Source: G963662675 sp963662675 (GTDB lineage: Bacteria > Bacteroidota > Bacteroidia > Bacteroidales > Prolixibacteraceae). Taken from it: a DNA stretch of 64,000 nt. Location of the stretch: assembly GCA_963662675.2 (NCBI GenBank), contig CAXXHP010000003.1:198506-262505 (forward strand), read 5' to 3'. Positions 53,838 to 62,374 of this stretch are shown here, in pieces. The notes beneath the pieces are model-generated. The model was not told the origin of the DNA and searched no databases. It saw nothing but the letters and a program-made list of their open reading frames with translations. The number at the start of each line of letters is the position of its first letter. Position 1 is the stretch's first letter. The position numbers were made by a program, and so were the translations under genes.

Positions 53838-56132
53838 TTAAAAAACAAAAGGTAAAAATTTCTCTTTGGATAATATAGAAATAAAAGTTGGTATTGGGTA
53901 TCTGTCGTTCAATGGTTTCAACTTTTCAACAGCAGCCATGTCAACACCACTTAAAGAGTCAAGACCCATTGGGTGAGTATGCCATTCTCCAATATAACCA
54001 ATCATTCCACCTGTAATTTCCTTTATCTGTTTAACTTGTTCTGGTAAATTTTCAATACCTCTATAGAAATAGACAGGGTTGTGCTTACTATCTGATGGTG
54101 CTATAATTGTATCAAAAACATGTATTGTTTTTGTTTTATAATTACAAATTCCGATAAAAACACCGCCAGTTTCGTTTCTTCGATATCTACTTGCTTCACG
54201 TTTCAAAGTTTCCAGAACACTACTTACAAGTCTAATTTCCCAACCTGAATTGTTTTGACATTGGAATACTTCTAACTTTGGGACAAGATAACTGCTTGAA
54301 TCTATTTTAAAGCCATCAGTTGAAACATATGAAATATTAAGAAACCCACTGTTTCCAACGTTCTTTCTGTCAAATTCATTATTTAAAATCTTAGAGAAAA
54401 TTGCTGCATGAAATGACATAGAATCATTTGACATTATAACAGTAGGGGAATTACACCCAATTCCAATATCGACGATATCATAATCATTACCTTCTTTTTT
54501 CTTATTTTCTTCAACTAGCCATTCTGAGATTACGTTGTTTCGAATACCGAGGAAATAAATATAATTAACGAGGTCGTCTAATCTTGGATTTTGTTTCTCC
54601 CCTTCAATATATAAAAAACCAAGACTTCCTTTATAGGCAATTTCCGTTCTTGCTCTATTTGGAATCTCATTTAATTTAGTATTAACTAGCCAGTTTTGAA
54701 CATTTAAAGATGCACTTGTATCAATTAACCAATTGTAGCCTTTAAACAATTCTTTGTCAAAACTAAATATACTTCTTTCGTTGTGTTGTAAAGAATTATT
54801 ATCGTCTAAAAAATCTTTTATCTTTCCAATTACTGCTTCTGCCTTATTTTTGCCTGAACTTTCCATAAATAAGTCATGTCTAACAATGTTGTGTGGACTA
54901 AACTTATCATTATCAATTGCCATCAAGTTGAAATTCCCTCTTCTTGCAAAATGAAAAAGTAGTTTTGAACCCAATGCCCCCGCTCCAATAAATAATGTTT
55001 TGTCTTGATTATTGCTTACGCTTAATTTTTGAGCCAGACTGCTGCTTATTACTTCTCGATGGGCTTGAAAAAACACTTCAGTATCAGGACTAATTGTGTT
55101 TTCTTGGATTGATTCAGGTTTTGCATAAATTACAAAGTGGAAAAATTCAATGTCCGATTCAAAACCAATTAATTTCTTTGGTCTCTTTACGGCTACAATT
55201 ATTGGAATAAATGAAGTTAAGTTATTTAAAAGTGCATTATCTTTTAAGTATTGGTCAACAGGTTCTTTAATTGAAACTAGATTCTCTTTTCCAAAGGCTT
55301 CAAGCTCTTTATATGTTTTTGGTAAAGAAGTTGAGTATGTACTTATTGCATCAGATGTGTTACTCCAAACCAATAATCCAAATAAAGGAAAATCAACATC
55401 ATTATCATTTGAATTTTCTTTAAGCTTTTTTACATTAAATTCAGCAACTATTTTATAAAGTGGATCAAATCCTGCTTTAGAAACATTTATGTTAAATCGC
55501 TTAAATGTAGGATGAATTGCATTCCTATCTTTTGTAGTAAATAATTGATAAGAAAAAGGATAATCATCCAAATGCCTAATATTATCCTTAACCTGATTAG
55601 ATAGCTTTATGTAACTATAAATTGAATAACCTCTATAACCTTCAAGTCTAACAGGTTCAAATTCATCTGCATCTTCTGACAACAATCCATTTGAAGCTTT
55701 TGAAAACCATTGTTTCCCAACTGAAATTAAATCTGAAATACGTCTGTTTGCAAACCATTCATCTAAATTCTCTCTGACTAAACAAAGAGTGGGTGGAGAA
55801 TTTTGTTTTACCGCATATAAATGCGATAATTTTGAAGAAGGGAAATCTTTCCTATTTGATTTGATTCTTGGCGAAGTTGTTGGATAACTTTTAAGATTAA
55901 AAACTATTAAAATTGATTCTAAACTTCTAATATCAATATTTTCATGCGTTCCCTTTGATGGTAAATTTATTTCAATGTCAATTGGAATCGCTAAATTAAA
56001 TTCATCAAAGTTCAAGATTTGGATGTCTTCAATATTAAGGCATTCTTGTATTTCTAAAATTGCTTCTTTAATAGAAGGAGGTACTTCACCATCAAATATA
56101 ACCAAATCTGCACTATACAACATATTAACCAT
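53838..56132 (-). CDS. Fused E2-like/E1-like (ThiF)/JAB protein
   Basis: A 764-residue fusion of all enzymes of a ubiquitin-like cycle. E2-like region (about 1-180): candidate catalytic Cys117 in PPTLCLVRENLDEWF. E1/ThiF region (about 375-600): GAGALGS 383-389, D407-N-D409, N415 and R418, candidate Cys560 in GIGCNSPTVIMSND. JAB isopeptidase (about 630-764): E654 in NETGGVFIG, then H718-T-H720 and S728-x-x-D731, a complete JAMM zinc site. It should activate and transfer a protein C-terminus and also remove it. It relates to Cap2/Cap3 of CBASS, which are separate proteins. A second ATG at codon 4 (56123), just after the MBL stop, may be the true start. Confidence 0.88.
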   Translation of the reverse strand: MVNMLYSADLVIFDGEVPPSIKEAILEIQECLNIEDIQILNFDEFNLAIPIDIEINLPSKGTHENIDIRSLESILIVFNLKSYPTTSPRIKSNRKDFPSSKLSHLYAVKQNSPPTLCLVRENLDEWFANRRISDLISVGKQWFSKASNGLLSEDADEFEPVRLEGYRGYSIYSYIKLSNQVKDNIRHLDDYPFSYQLFTTKDRNAIHPTFKRFNINVSKAGFDPLYKIVAEFNVKKLKENSNDNDVDFPLFGLLVWSNTSDAISTYSTSLPKTYKELEAFGKENLVSIKEPVDQYLKDNALLNNLTSFIPIIVAVKRPKKLIGFESDIEFFHFVIYAKPESIQENTISPDTEVFFQAHREVISSSLAQKLSVSNNQDKTLFIGAGALGSKLLFHFARRGNFNLMAIDNDKFSPHNIVRHDLFMESSGKNKAEAVIGKIKDFLDDNNSLQHNERSIFSFDKELFKGYNWLIDTSASLNVQNWLVNTKLNEIPNRARTEIAYKGSLGFLYIEGEKQNPRLDDLVNYIYFLGIRNNVISEWLVEENKKKEGNDYDIVDIGIGCNSPTVIMSNDSMSFHAAIFSKILNNEFDRKNVGNSGFLNISYVSTDGFKIDSSSYLVPKLEVFQCQNNSGWEIRLVSSVLETLKREASRYRRNETGGVFIGICNYKTKTIHVFDTIIAPSDSKHNPVYFYRGIENLPEQVKQIKEITGGMIGYIGEWHTHPMGLDSLSGVDMAAVEKLKPLNDRYPIPTFISILSKEKFLPFVF

Positions 56133-57282
56133 TTTTTACAACTGTACTTGCAGCACCCACTGCTCCACCTGAAGTTATAGCAACTTTCGCTTTTTCTGTA
56201 GATTTGGTAACACCATTGTTCGTTATAATAAATTCGACTGGTTCTGGTGCTGATTCTTTTGGAAGTATTGCCAATTCAAAAAAGTCAGAAGCTGATTCCA
56301 ATGTATTAACATATTCAGTTTTAGCAGCAAAGTGTGGAGGGTTTGGTTTTGCATTAACTACTTTGTTGCATGAAGCTATTATTTTACCTTTCGTTTCTTT
56401 ATATTCATTTAGAAGTTTTAAGGAGTAATCTTTAGGTGATTTATTGCCCTCATTTTCATATGGCACATCGTTAAAATATGTCCATGAACAGTGATGTGGC
56501 GCTAGAAATAAATCCCATTTCAAGTACTTTGAGTTATTATTACCTTCAGATATACTTATGATTTTATCCCATTTGTAATGGTCTGCATCTCCACCAAAAA
56601 TTGCAAATGTTTTATGGTCAAAATCAGAAACATTATCTTTAAATCTAGCTTGAAATACCACACTAGATGAGTTTTTATCACCTTCTGCTTTACTTATAAT
56701 TAAATCTTTCTTAAATGGAGCATGAATAAAAAATGAGAAACAATTATAAGTCTTCTCATTTATTTTATTTATCTCATTACCTGGTGTATATGATATTACA
56801 TTTGCAAATTTTTCATCATCATCATAACCAATTAGTCTCAATCTGTTTCCTCTTTTTTCACTTTCTGTTCCAGTCAATCTTTTTCTTCTATTTACTTCGC
56901 TTCGGACGGAATTAGCATCATCTGATTGATCATGCGTAAATAATAACGATGTTACCCAGATCTCATCAATAACTATTTCATCATTTTTTCTATTTGTATC
57001 ATTATAATCCTTCGGATCTCCATGATAAAAGTGTTTTTTAAAGCCCCTACAATGGTCTTGGTCAGGATGCGATAAAACAAATAAATCTAAGTATGGGTTA
57101 TTGTTTCTTTTTTGAATACTTTTTAAAAGGTCTTCTTTCACATTATAAATATGATTGTCATTTGAATCCTTTTCGCCTTCCCGAATATTGCAATCAATAA
57201 GAAATGTTGAATTGTCAGTCAATGTGATTAATGAAGTATCTCCGTTTCCAACTGGATAATACTTAATTTTGTTATTTGCCAT
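56125..57282 (-). CDS. MBL-fold hydrolase of the E2-E1-JAB module
   Basis: A 385-residue metallo-beta-lactamase-fold protein, closest in style to ComEC-type MBL domains. The zinc motif is H72-P-D74-Q-D76-H77 (LSHPDQDHCRG), with GGDAD at 230-234 and APHHCS at 261-266 supplying further ligands. No signal peptide is seen. The last 25 residues form a flexible tail, KAKVAITSGGAVGAASTVVK then NG, ending in glycine. It heads the three-gene operon and overlaps the next gene by up to 8 bases. It may be the nuclease or nucleotide hydrolase effector, or the protein conjugated by its tail. Confidence 0.82.
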   Translation of the reverse strand: MANNKIKYYPVGNGDTSLITLTDNSTFLIDCNIREGEKDSNDNHIYNVKEDLLKSIQKRNNNPYLDLFVLSHPDQDHCRGFKKHFYHGDPKDYNDTNRKNDEIVIDEIWVTSLLFTHDQSDDANSVRSEVNRRKRLTGTESEKRGNRLRLIGYDDDEKFANVISYTPGNEINKINEKTYNCFSFFIHAPFKKDLIISKAEGDKNSSSVVFQARFKDNVSDFDHKTFAIFGGDADHYKWDKIISISEGNNNSKYLKWDLFLAPHHCSWTYFNDVPYENEGNKSPKDYSLKLLNEYKETKGKIIASCNKVVNAKPNPPHFAAKTEYVNTLESASDFFELAILPKESAPEPVEFIITNNGVTKSTEKAKVAITSGGAVGAASTVVKNG

Positions 57283-57327
57283 ATTGGTATGTTATTAATT
57301 ATTAATCATTTATTGTGTGTCAGCATA

Positions 57328-57388
57328 ATTTGGCTCTTTTGCAGGTTTTGGTTGTGTGTTGCTTGTGTGACCTGCAAATGTGCCAAAT
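57328..57388 (-). repeat. Covarying hairpin H2
   Basis: Plus-strand arms are ATTTGGC-TCT-TTTGCAGGT and ACCTGCAAA-TGT-GCCAAAT, perfectly paired apart from the TCT/TGT loop. It lies 46 bases upstream of the MBL gene start, between that gene and attC-like site VIII. Confidence 0.75.
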
Positions 57389-57412
57389 GTGTGTCGGCTT
57401 TCTTTACAATGA

Positions 57413-57496
57413 ACGCCAACTAGTTTATATGTGTACTAAAAGTGACACTTATTTCCTCTGGGGGTGTGTATTGTGCACTTTTGGTGTTATTTATAT
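57413..57496 (-). repeat. attC-like palindrome VIII
   Basis: Begins CGCCAACTAG; GTACTAAAAGTG pairs with CACTTTTGGTG and outer TTATAT pairs less well. Shorter than the other sites. It would be the boundary of the array on this side. Confidence 0.4.
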
Positions 57497-57766
57497 TTTT
57501 CAATAAACATCATTTTTATGTCATTCAGTGATGCAAGTTATCAAAATACTTAGCAAGTTCATTTTTTGATTGGAACAAAGTTTTCTTCGGGTGGTTAACT
57601 CTAATCGTAAGTTTTAATGATAAAGTCCTTATTTCGCCGTTAGGTGAAAAGTATGGCCTACGGAGATTTTGAATCAGAAAACAAGGGTGAAAATCAGGGG
57701 AGGGACTGGTAAGCCATCCTGTTTGAGGAGGAACGACGAGTTGGATTGCATGGCGTTTTCAACCCA

Positions 57767-57933
57767 TAGTTTTCTTTCAAAAGGTCAGTCAGCCTTGACT
57801 TTTTTTGTTTCTGTTTTTTGTGTCAAGCCAAAAAATGAAATCCCGTTCGGAAGAACAGTCAAATCAAGAAATACGCATTACGTGTTTATCATCATACAAA
57901 TTACTAATTGTATTCGCCACAATAGAATAAATT
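57767..57933 (+). repeat. Dispersed 165-bp repeat, copy 2
   Basis: Related along its length to 31161-31323. The first hairpin is AAAAGGTCA/TGACTTTT and the second TTTTTTG/CAAAAAA, so both foldings persist although bases differ. It ends AATAGAATAAATT like copy 1. Confidence 0.75.
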
Positions 57934-57990
57934 CAGTTTTGTTTGCGATGAGAGAAACATCATATGCTATTAGTAAGTTCTAATCAAAAA

Positions 57991-58020
57991 AAAGCCGCTT
58001 TCCTTTCGGAGAGCGGCTTT
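57991..58020 (-). terminator. Enolase terminator
   Basis: Stem AAAGCCGCTTTC with GGAGAGCGGCTTT around a short loop; on the minus strand it is followed by TTTTT. It lies 20 bases past the enolase stop. Confidence 0.85.
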
Positions 58021-58040
58021 CGTTTATCTAGTTACGAAGA

Positions 58041-59342
58041 TTACTTCTTGTATACTTTTTTGTATCCGTAGATAGCAGCGTCACCCAATTGCTCTTCAAT
58101 ACGAAGTAGTTGGTTGTATTTGGCCATCCTGTCAGAGCGGCTCAATGAACCGGTTTTAATTTGACCAGAGTTTGTTGCAACTGCAATGTCGGCAATTGTT
58201 GAATCTTCAGTTTCACCAGAACGGTGAGAAGTTACTGAAGTATAACCTGCACGGTGAGCCATTTCAATAGCGTCCAAAGTTTCAGTCAAAGTACCAATTT
58301 GGTTTACTTTAATTAGAATAGAGTTAGCAGCATTAAGCTCAATACCTTTTTGAAGATATTCAACATTGGTTACGAATAAATCATCACCAACTAATTGACA
58401 TTTGTCTCCGATAGCGGCATTCAATTCTACCCAACCGTCCCAGTCGCCTTCATCCATACCGTCTTCAATTGAGTCGATTGGGAATTTAGCAACCAATTCA
58501 GCCAAGTAAGCAGCTTGTTCTTTCGAGTTGCGTTTTGCACCTGTAGAACCTTCAAATTTACTATAGTCGTAAATGCCATCGCTGTAAAATTCAGAGGCAG
58601 CACAGTCTAAAGCAATAGAAACGTCACCACCATCTTTTGCAAGACCTGGTTTGTACCCAGCGTTTTTAACTGCTTCGATAATGCTGTTCAATGCATCTTC
58701 AGTACCATCTAGTGCAGGAGCGAAACCACCTTCGTCACCAACAGCAGTACTTAAATTACGCTTGCTTAATACTTTTTTCAGGCTATGGAAAACCTCAGCA
58801 CCCATACGCAAACCTTCGCGGAATGAAGGAGCACCAATAGGACGGATCATGAATTCCTGAAATGCGATAGGAGCATCAGAGTGAGAACCTCCGTTGATGA
58901 TGTTCATCATAGGAACTGGTAACGTTTTTGCGTTAGCTCCACCGATGTAACGGTATAACGGTAATCCAAGCGCAGCAGCAGCAGCTTTGGCAGTAGCCAA
59001 AGAAACACCTAACATTGCGTTGGCTCCTAATTTTGATTTGGTTTTTGTTCCGTCAAGAGCAAGCAGTTTGCTGTCGATACCTACTTGATCAGCAGCATCC
59101 ATGCCGATAATTTCTTTGGCAATTACAGTATTGATGTTCTCAACTGCTTTTAAAACGCCTTTTCCTAGGTAACGGCCTTTGTCGCCATCACGCAATTCAA
59201 GGGCTTCGTTTTCACCGGTTGATGCTCCAGATGGAACAGCAGCCAAGCCAATTGATCCACATTCCAATGTAATTTCTACTTCTACAGTGGGGTTACCACG
59301 TGAATCTAGAATTTCTCTACCAATTACGTTACTAATTAACAT
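58041..59342 (-). CDS. eno: Enolase
   Basis: A 433-residue glycolytic enzyme converting 2-phosphoglycerate to phosphoenolpyruvate with Mg2+. The N-terminal domain starts IGREILDSRGNPTVEVEITL. Catalytic and metal residues appear in DGGDVSIALDCAASEFY, DSIEDGMDEGDWDGW, LVGDDLFVTN, and the signature ILIKVNQIGTLTETLDAIEM followed by SHRSGETEDSTIADIAVA. Length and motifs are those of a normal single-copy housekeeping enolase. A -7 box and a strong terminator frame it as a single-gene unit. Confidence 0.97.
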   Translation of the reverse strand: MLISNVIGREILDSRGNPTVEVEITLECGSIGLAAVPSGASTGENEALELRDGDKGRYLGKGVLKAVENINTVIAKEIIGMDAADQVGIDSKLLALDGTKTKSKLGANAMLGVSLATAKAAAAALGLPLYRYIGGANAKTLPVPMMNIINGGSHSDAPIAFQEFMIRPIGAPSFREGLRMGAEVFHSLKKVLSKRNLSTAVGDEGGFAPALDGTEDALNSIIEAVKNAGYKPGLAKDGGDVSIALDCAASEFYSDGIYDYSKFEGSTGAKRNSKEQAAYLAELVAKFPIDSIEDGMDEGDWDGWVELNAAIGDKCQLVGDDLFVTNVEYLQKGIELNAANSILIKVNQIGTLTETLDAIEMAHRAGYTSVTSHRSGETEDSTIADIAVATNSGQIKTGSLSRSDRMAKYNQLLRIEEQLGDAAIYGYKKVYKK

Positions 59343-59741
59343 GATTTATGAGTTTGAATTAGACTTAATAATTTGACTTTAAATTTGGTCTTTAAAAATC
59401 TTCAAAAAACCGTTGCGAAGATACAAAATACTATGGAATAATCACTGGCTGAAGCTAAGGGGTAACCTAAAATTAAGATGCTTTCAATGGGAAATAATGG
59501 GGATTCAATGTTTTATCGATGGACTGCAATTTTGATATTGAATCCGTAGCATATATTCTTGTTAAACGTTCTTGTTTTCACTGTTTCGTCCTTTACAATA
59601 TTGCCTAAAAGTAATTGTTGTTAAAACAGGACTGTAATATACTGGTAGATGAAATTATATATCTAATTCGATAATTTTGCTTCAGAAGAATTTTTCTCCG
59701 CAAGTGAATACTCAATAGAGCATGAGAGGGGGGTTTCAATA
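59343..59741. other. Enolase promoter region, otherwise empty
   Basis: Apart from the enolase -7 box close to its right-hand start, nothing was recognised: no repeat, no RNA gene, no reading frame with domain signals. Confidence 0.5.
59416..59423 (-). promoter_or_regulatory. -7 box for enolase
   Basis: Minus strand reads TATCTTCG, one base from TAnnTTTG, about 74 bases before the enolase ATG. Confidence 0.4.
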
Positions 59742-60107
59742 TCAAAATGTTCTAAATTGATTGTACTTATCCCCCGATCTATATTCGACAATTTCAATGG
59801 ACTGAATAGTAACCAGCGCTCCCTTTTTTGATATGCTTATCAGCTCCTGAACACGTTTCGCAAACTTTCTTATGAGTTCTTCTTCATCAACAATCTCAAC
59901 CACAATGGGAATTTGATTTGATAAAGGAAATATTTTTGTTGCGTGTATGGAATGACTTGCTCCAAACGATAAGACCCCCCGGTTTACAGTTGCCCCTCCC
60001 AAACCTGCTTCCCGTGCTTCTTTTACAATTTCTTCATACAGCGGAGTTGATCCGATAGTATCGGTCTCTGAAATGTATACTTTTAACAAATTAGCTTTCC
60101 CTTCCAT
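59742..60107 (-). CDS. DUF190 family protein
   Basis: A 121-residue soluble protein of the DUF190 family, with a PII-like ferredoxin fold. Typical blocks are LLKVYISETDTIGSTPLYEE, IVKEAREAGLGGATVNRGVL, SFGASHSIHATKIFPLSNQI and PIVVEIVDEEELIRKFAKRV. DUF190 genes often neighbour crcB fluoride channels, but none is present in this window. The role is probably nucleotide- or ion-linked regulation. It has no operon partner here. Confidence 0.88.
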   Translation of the reverse strand: MEGKANLLKVYISETDTIGSTPLYEEIVKEAREAGLGGATVNRGVLSFGASHSIHATKIFPLSNQIPIVVEIVDEEELIRKFAKRVQELISISKKGALVTIQSIEIVEYRSGDKYNQFRTF

Positions 60108-60681
60108 GGTTTCCCTTTTTTTAGTTTGTATTAGAAAATCCTATAAATTGATTTCTGCACCTATATTTGCAGTTAGTGGTTTCGTATTTATTTGATAACT
60201 ATCGGTGTATGGTTATCGTTTATTTCACAATGTTGATATATTACGTTTTACAAACTATACTTTCATTTGTTTCCATTTCTTAAAATATTTATTTCAAAAC
60301 ATTGTTCTTTTATATTGAAATGAACCCTTTCTGCTTAAAGTACAAGCTTGATGGTAGAATGACATTTGCCGGAAATAATTTGGAATACGAATACGGGTTA
60401 CTGCAATCATCTATTAAACTGATTAAAAAAGAAGCAGCCATTTATGCATCCTCTGAGAGCCTTTGGGGGCGAAATTCAATATTAGAAAACCGGATCGTCT
60501 TCCATCCCAATTGTTTTTATTATTGAAGTGAAATCAATACCTTAACTGTCTTTTGGTTATGTCTTAATTCCGTGGTCGAAAAAATAAAGATTATACGATA
60601 GTGTTGTCGAATCATTTTAGAAAATGATTGATTTAAACGAATGAGACCTATTTTTGCAGCTGGAAACAAAATTAGAAGCAT
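60108..60681. other. Intergenic region, no supported gene
   Basis: A 74-codon plus-strand frame at 60302-60526 shows no recognisable motif and no good start context. The region probably only carries promoters for the divergent DUF190 and PBP4 genes. Confidence 0.45.
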
Positions 60682-62136
60682 ATGAAATTGGTTTTTTTGA
60701 TAGTTCCCTTATTTGTATTTATTTGTTTGCAGAAAGGGCTTGCACAAGAATATACCCAAGAGCAATTTAAACTTGATAGCTGGGCTGGTCAGGAGTTGTT
60801 GAAGCATGCCAGTGTTGGTGTTTTTATGCAAGATGCTCAAACCGGCAGGGTGCTTGCTTCGTCTGAGCCTCAACAAAGTCTTGTTCCTGCTTCTACCTTA
60901 AAATTACTGACAACTGGAGCTGCCCTTGAGTTGCTTGGTGCTGATTTTCGTTTTGAAACCAAGCTCGCTTATACTGGTGAAATTAGAAATGATAGTTTGC
61001 TGGGTGATCTCGTTGTAATAGGGGGGGGAGATCCGGCATTGGGGTCTGAGTATTTTAAAGATCATTATCTTAAAAAGCACTTTTTAGATATATGGGTCGA
61101 CAGCTTAAAACAGCGCAATATTCATTTTATTGGTGGTAATATTATTGTTGATGCATCTGTTTATGAACAACAGCTTATTCCAAATACTTGGGTTTGGGAG
61201 GATATTGGCAATTACTTTGGAGCAGGGGCATGTGGCCTTTCTGTTTACGATAACTTGTATGAAATACATCTTTCTTCTCCTGATACGGTAGGACTGCAAA
61301 CGCACATTGTTTCAACGATTCCTGAAATCCCCGAAATTACGTTTGACAATCAGGTATTATCGTCAGATATTAATCGCGATCGGGCATATGTTTTTGGGAG
61401 TCCTCTCGACAATGAGCGTGTTTTGCGAGGAACTATTCCAAAAGGGAAATCAGATTTTGTAATTAAGGCTTCAGTGCCTAACCCTCCGCTTTTATTGGGT
61501 TGGCAACTAAAACATAAAATTGAGGACGAAGGCATTGGCATTGAAGGCAGCATTGATGTGAATTTTCAGCAGGGTAAGATATGTGAAACAACCTTATTGG
61601 CAAAAACGATTTCTCCGGCATTGATTGACATTATTAGCGTGACCAATCACGAAAGTGTCAATTTGTTTGCGGAACATTTGCTGAAACATATGGCTTATCT
61701 GGAATGCGGTCAGGGGAGCACGGAAGTTGGCGTTAAGGTGGTTGCTGATTTTTGGAAGTCAAAAGGAATTGAAACAACAGGGCTCTTTATGGTTGATGGT
61801 AGCGGACTTTCACGATTTAATGCCATAACGGCAAAACAAATGGTGGGGGTGCTGGATTATATGAAGAATGAAAGTGAGGATGGCTCCGAATTTATAAACT
61901 CGCTGCCTACTGTGCCAAACGGCACTTTGTATTATTTTCATGCTGAATATTTCCCCGATAATGGCCTGTACGCAAAAAGTGGGAGTATGACACGTGTTCG
62001 CTGTTTTGCCGGACAGCTCAAGACCAAATCAGGGCGCGAAATTCTGTTCTCTGTATTTCTGAATAACTTTTCATGCAGCCAAAGTAAAGCGATACGTGCC
62101 ATTGAAGATTTACTGGTCAATATGAGTGCTTTATAG
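60682..62136 (+). CDS. dacB: D-alanyl-D-alanine carboxypeptidase/endopeptidase, PBP4 type
   Basis: A 484-residue periplasmic class C low-mass penicillin-binding protein that trims or opens peptidoglycan crosslinks. After a signal peptide (cleaved near GLAQ) the three active-site motifs are present: SxxK as S-T-L-K in VPASTLKLLTTGAALELLG (about 71-74), SxN as S-V-N in NHESVNLFAEHLLK, and KSG in GLYAKSGSMTRVRC in place of KTG. The PBP4 hallmark VDGSGLSRFN is also present. It stands alone, with a hairpin shortly after its stop. Confidence 0.92.
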   Translation: MKLVFLIVPLFVFICLQKGLAQEYTQEQFKLDSWAGQELLKHASVGVFMQDAQTGRVLASSEPQQSLVPASTLKLLTTGAALELLGADFRFETKLAYTGEIRNDSLLGDLVVIGGGDPALGSEYFKDHYLKKHFLDIWVDSLKQRNIHFIGGNIIVDASVYEQQLIPNTWVWEDIGNYFGAGACGLSVYDNLYEIHLSSPDTVGLQTHIVSTIPEIPEITFDNQVLSSDINRDRAYVFGSPLDNERVLRGTIPKGKSDFVIKASVPNPPLLLGWQLKHKIEDEGIGIEGSIDVNFQQGKICETTLLAKTISPALIDIISVTNHESVNLFAEHLLKHMAYLECGQGSTEVGVKVVADFWKSKGIETTGLFMVDGSGLSRFNAITAKQMVGVLDYMKNESEDGSEFINSLPTVPNGTLYYFHAEYFPDNGLYAKSGSMTRVRCFAGQLKTKSGREILFSVFLNNFSCSQSKAIRAIEDLLVNMSAL

Positions 62137-62169
62137 GCAACTCCAATTTATGAATTAGCAATAAACTAA

Positions 62170-62200
62170 AGGAGGGAAAAACTCGCTGTTGTTCCTTCCT
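62170..62200 (+). terminator. Possible terminator after dacB
   Basis: AGGAGGGAA pairs with TTCCTTCCT (one G-T pair) around a 13-base loop, 34 bases past the stop. There is no strong T-run, so the call is tentative. Confidence 0.4.
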
Positions 62201-62374
62201 GTGTATTGTATGATAAAATATGGATTAGTACAATCTAATCAGCTTCGTAAACAACCATCTAATTGAGTAGCAGAATATGTTCTTTATAAAGCTCTCTTAC
62301 TTCTATTTGTCTTAGCAAGGAGATGAGATCTATTTTGTGGTATTCTGCAATGATAATAACTTTGCGTCTTGGGC

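Larger units (their letters stand above)
57283..58040. other. Right edge of the accessory island
   Basis: Holds hairpin H2, attC-like site VIII, a 165-base dispersed repeat and the enolase terminator, each listed separately. Reading frames of 63 and 104 codons here fall on these repeats and have no domain, so no gene is called. Confidence 0.6.

Noticed and set aside
57669..57983. 104-codon reading frame near the enolase terminator
   Set aside because: Covers the second repeat copy and has no domain; coding capacity is not conserved with copy 1.
60302..60526. 74-codon reading frame upstream of dacB
   Set aside because: No recognisable motif or neighbour logic; composition like surrounding noncoding DNA.
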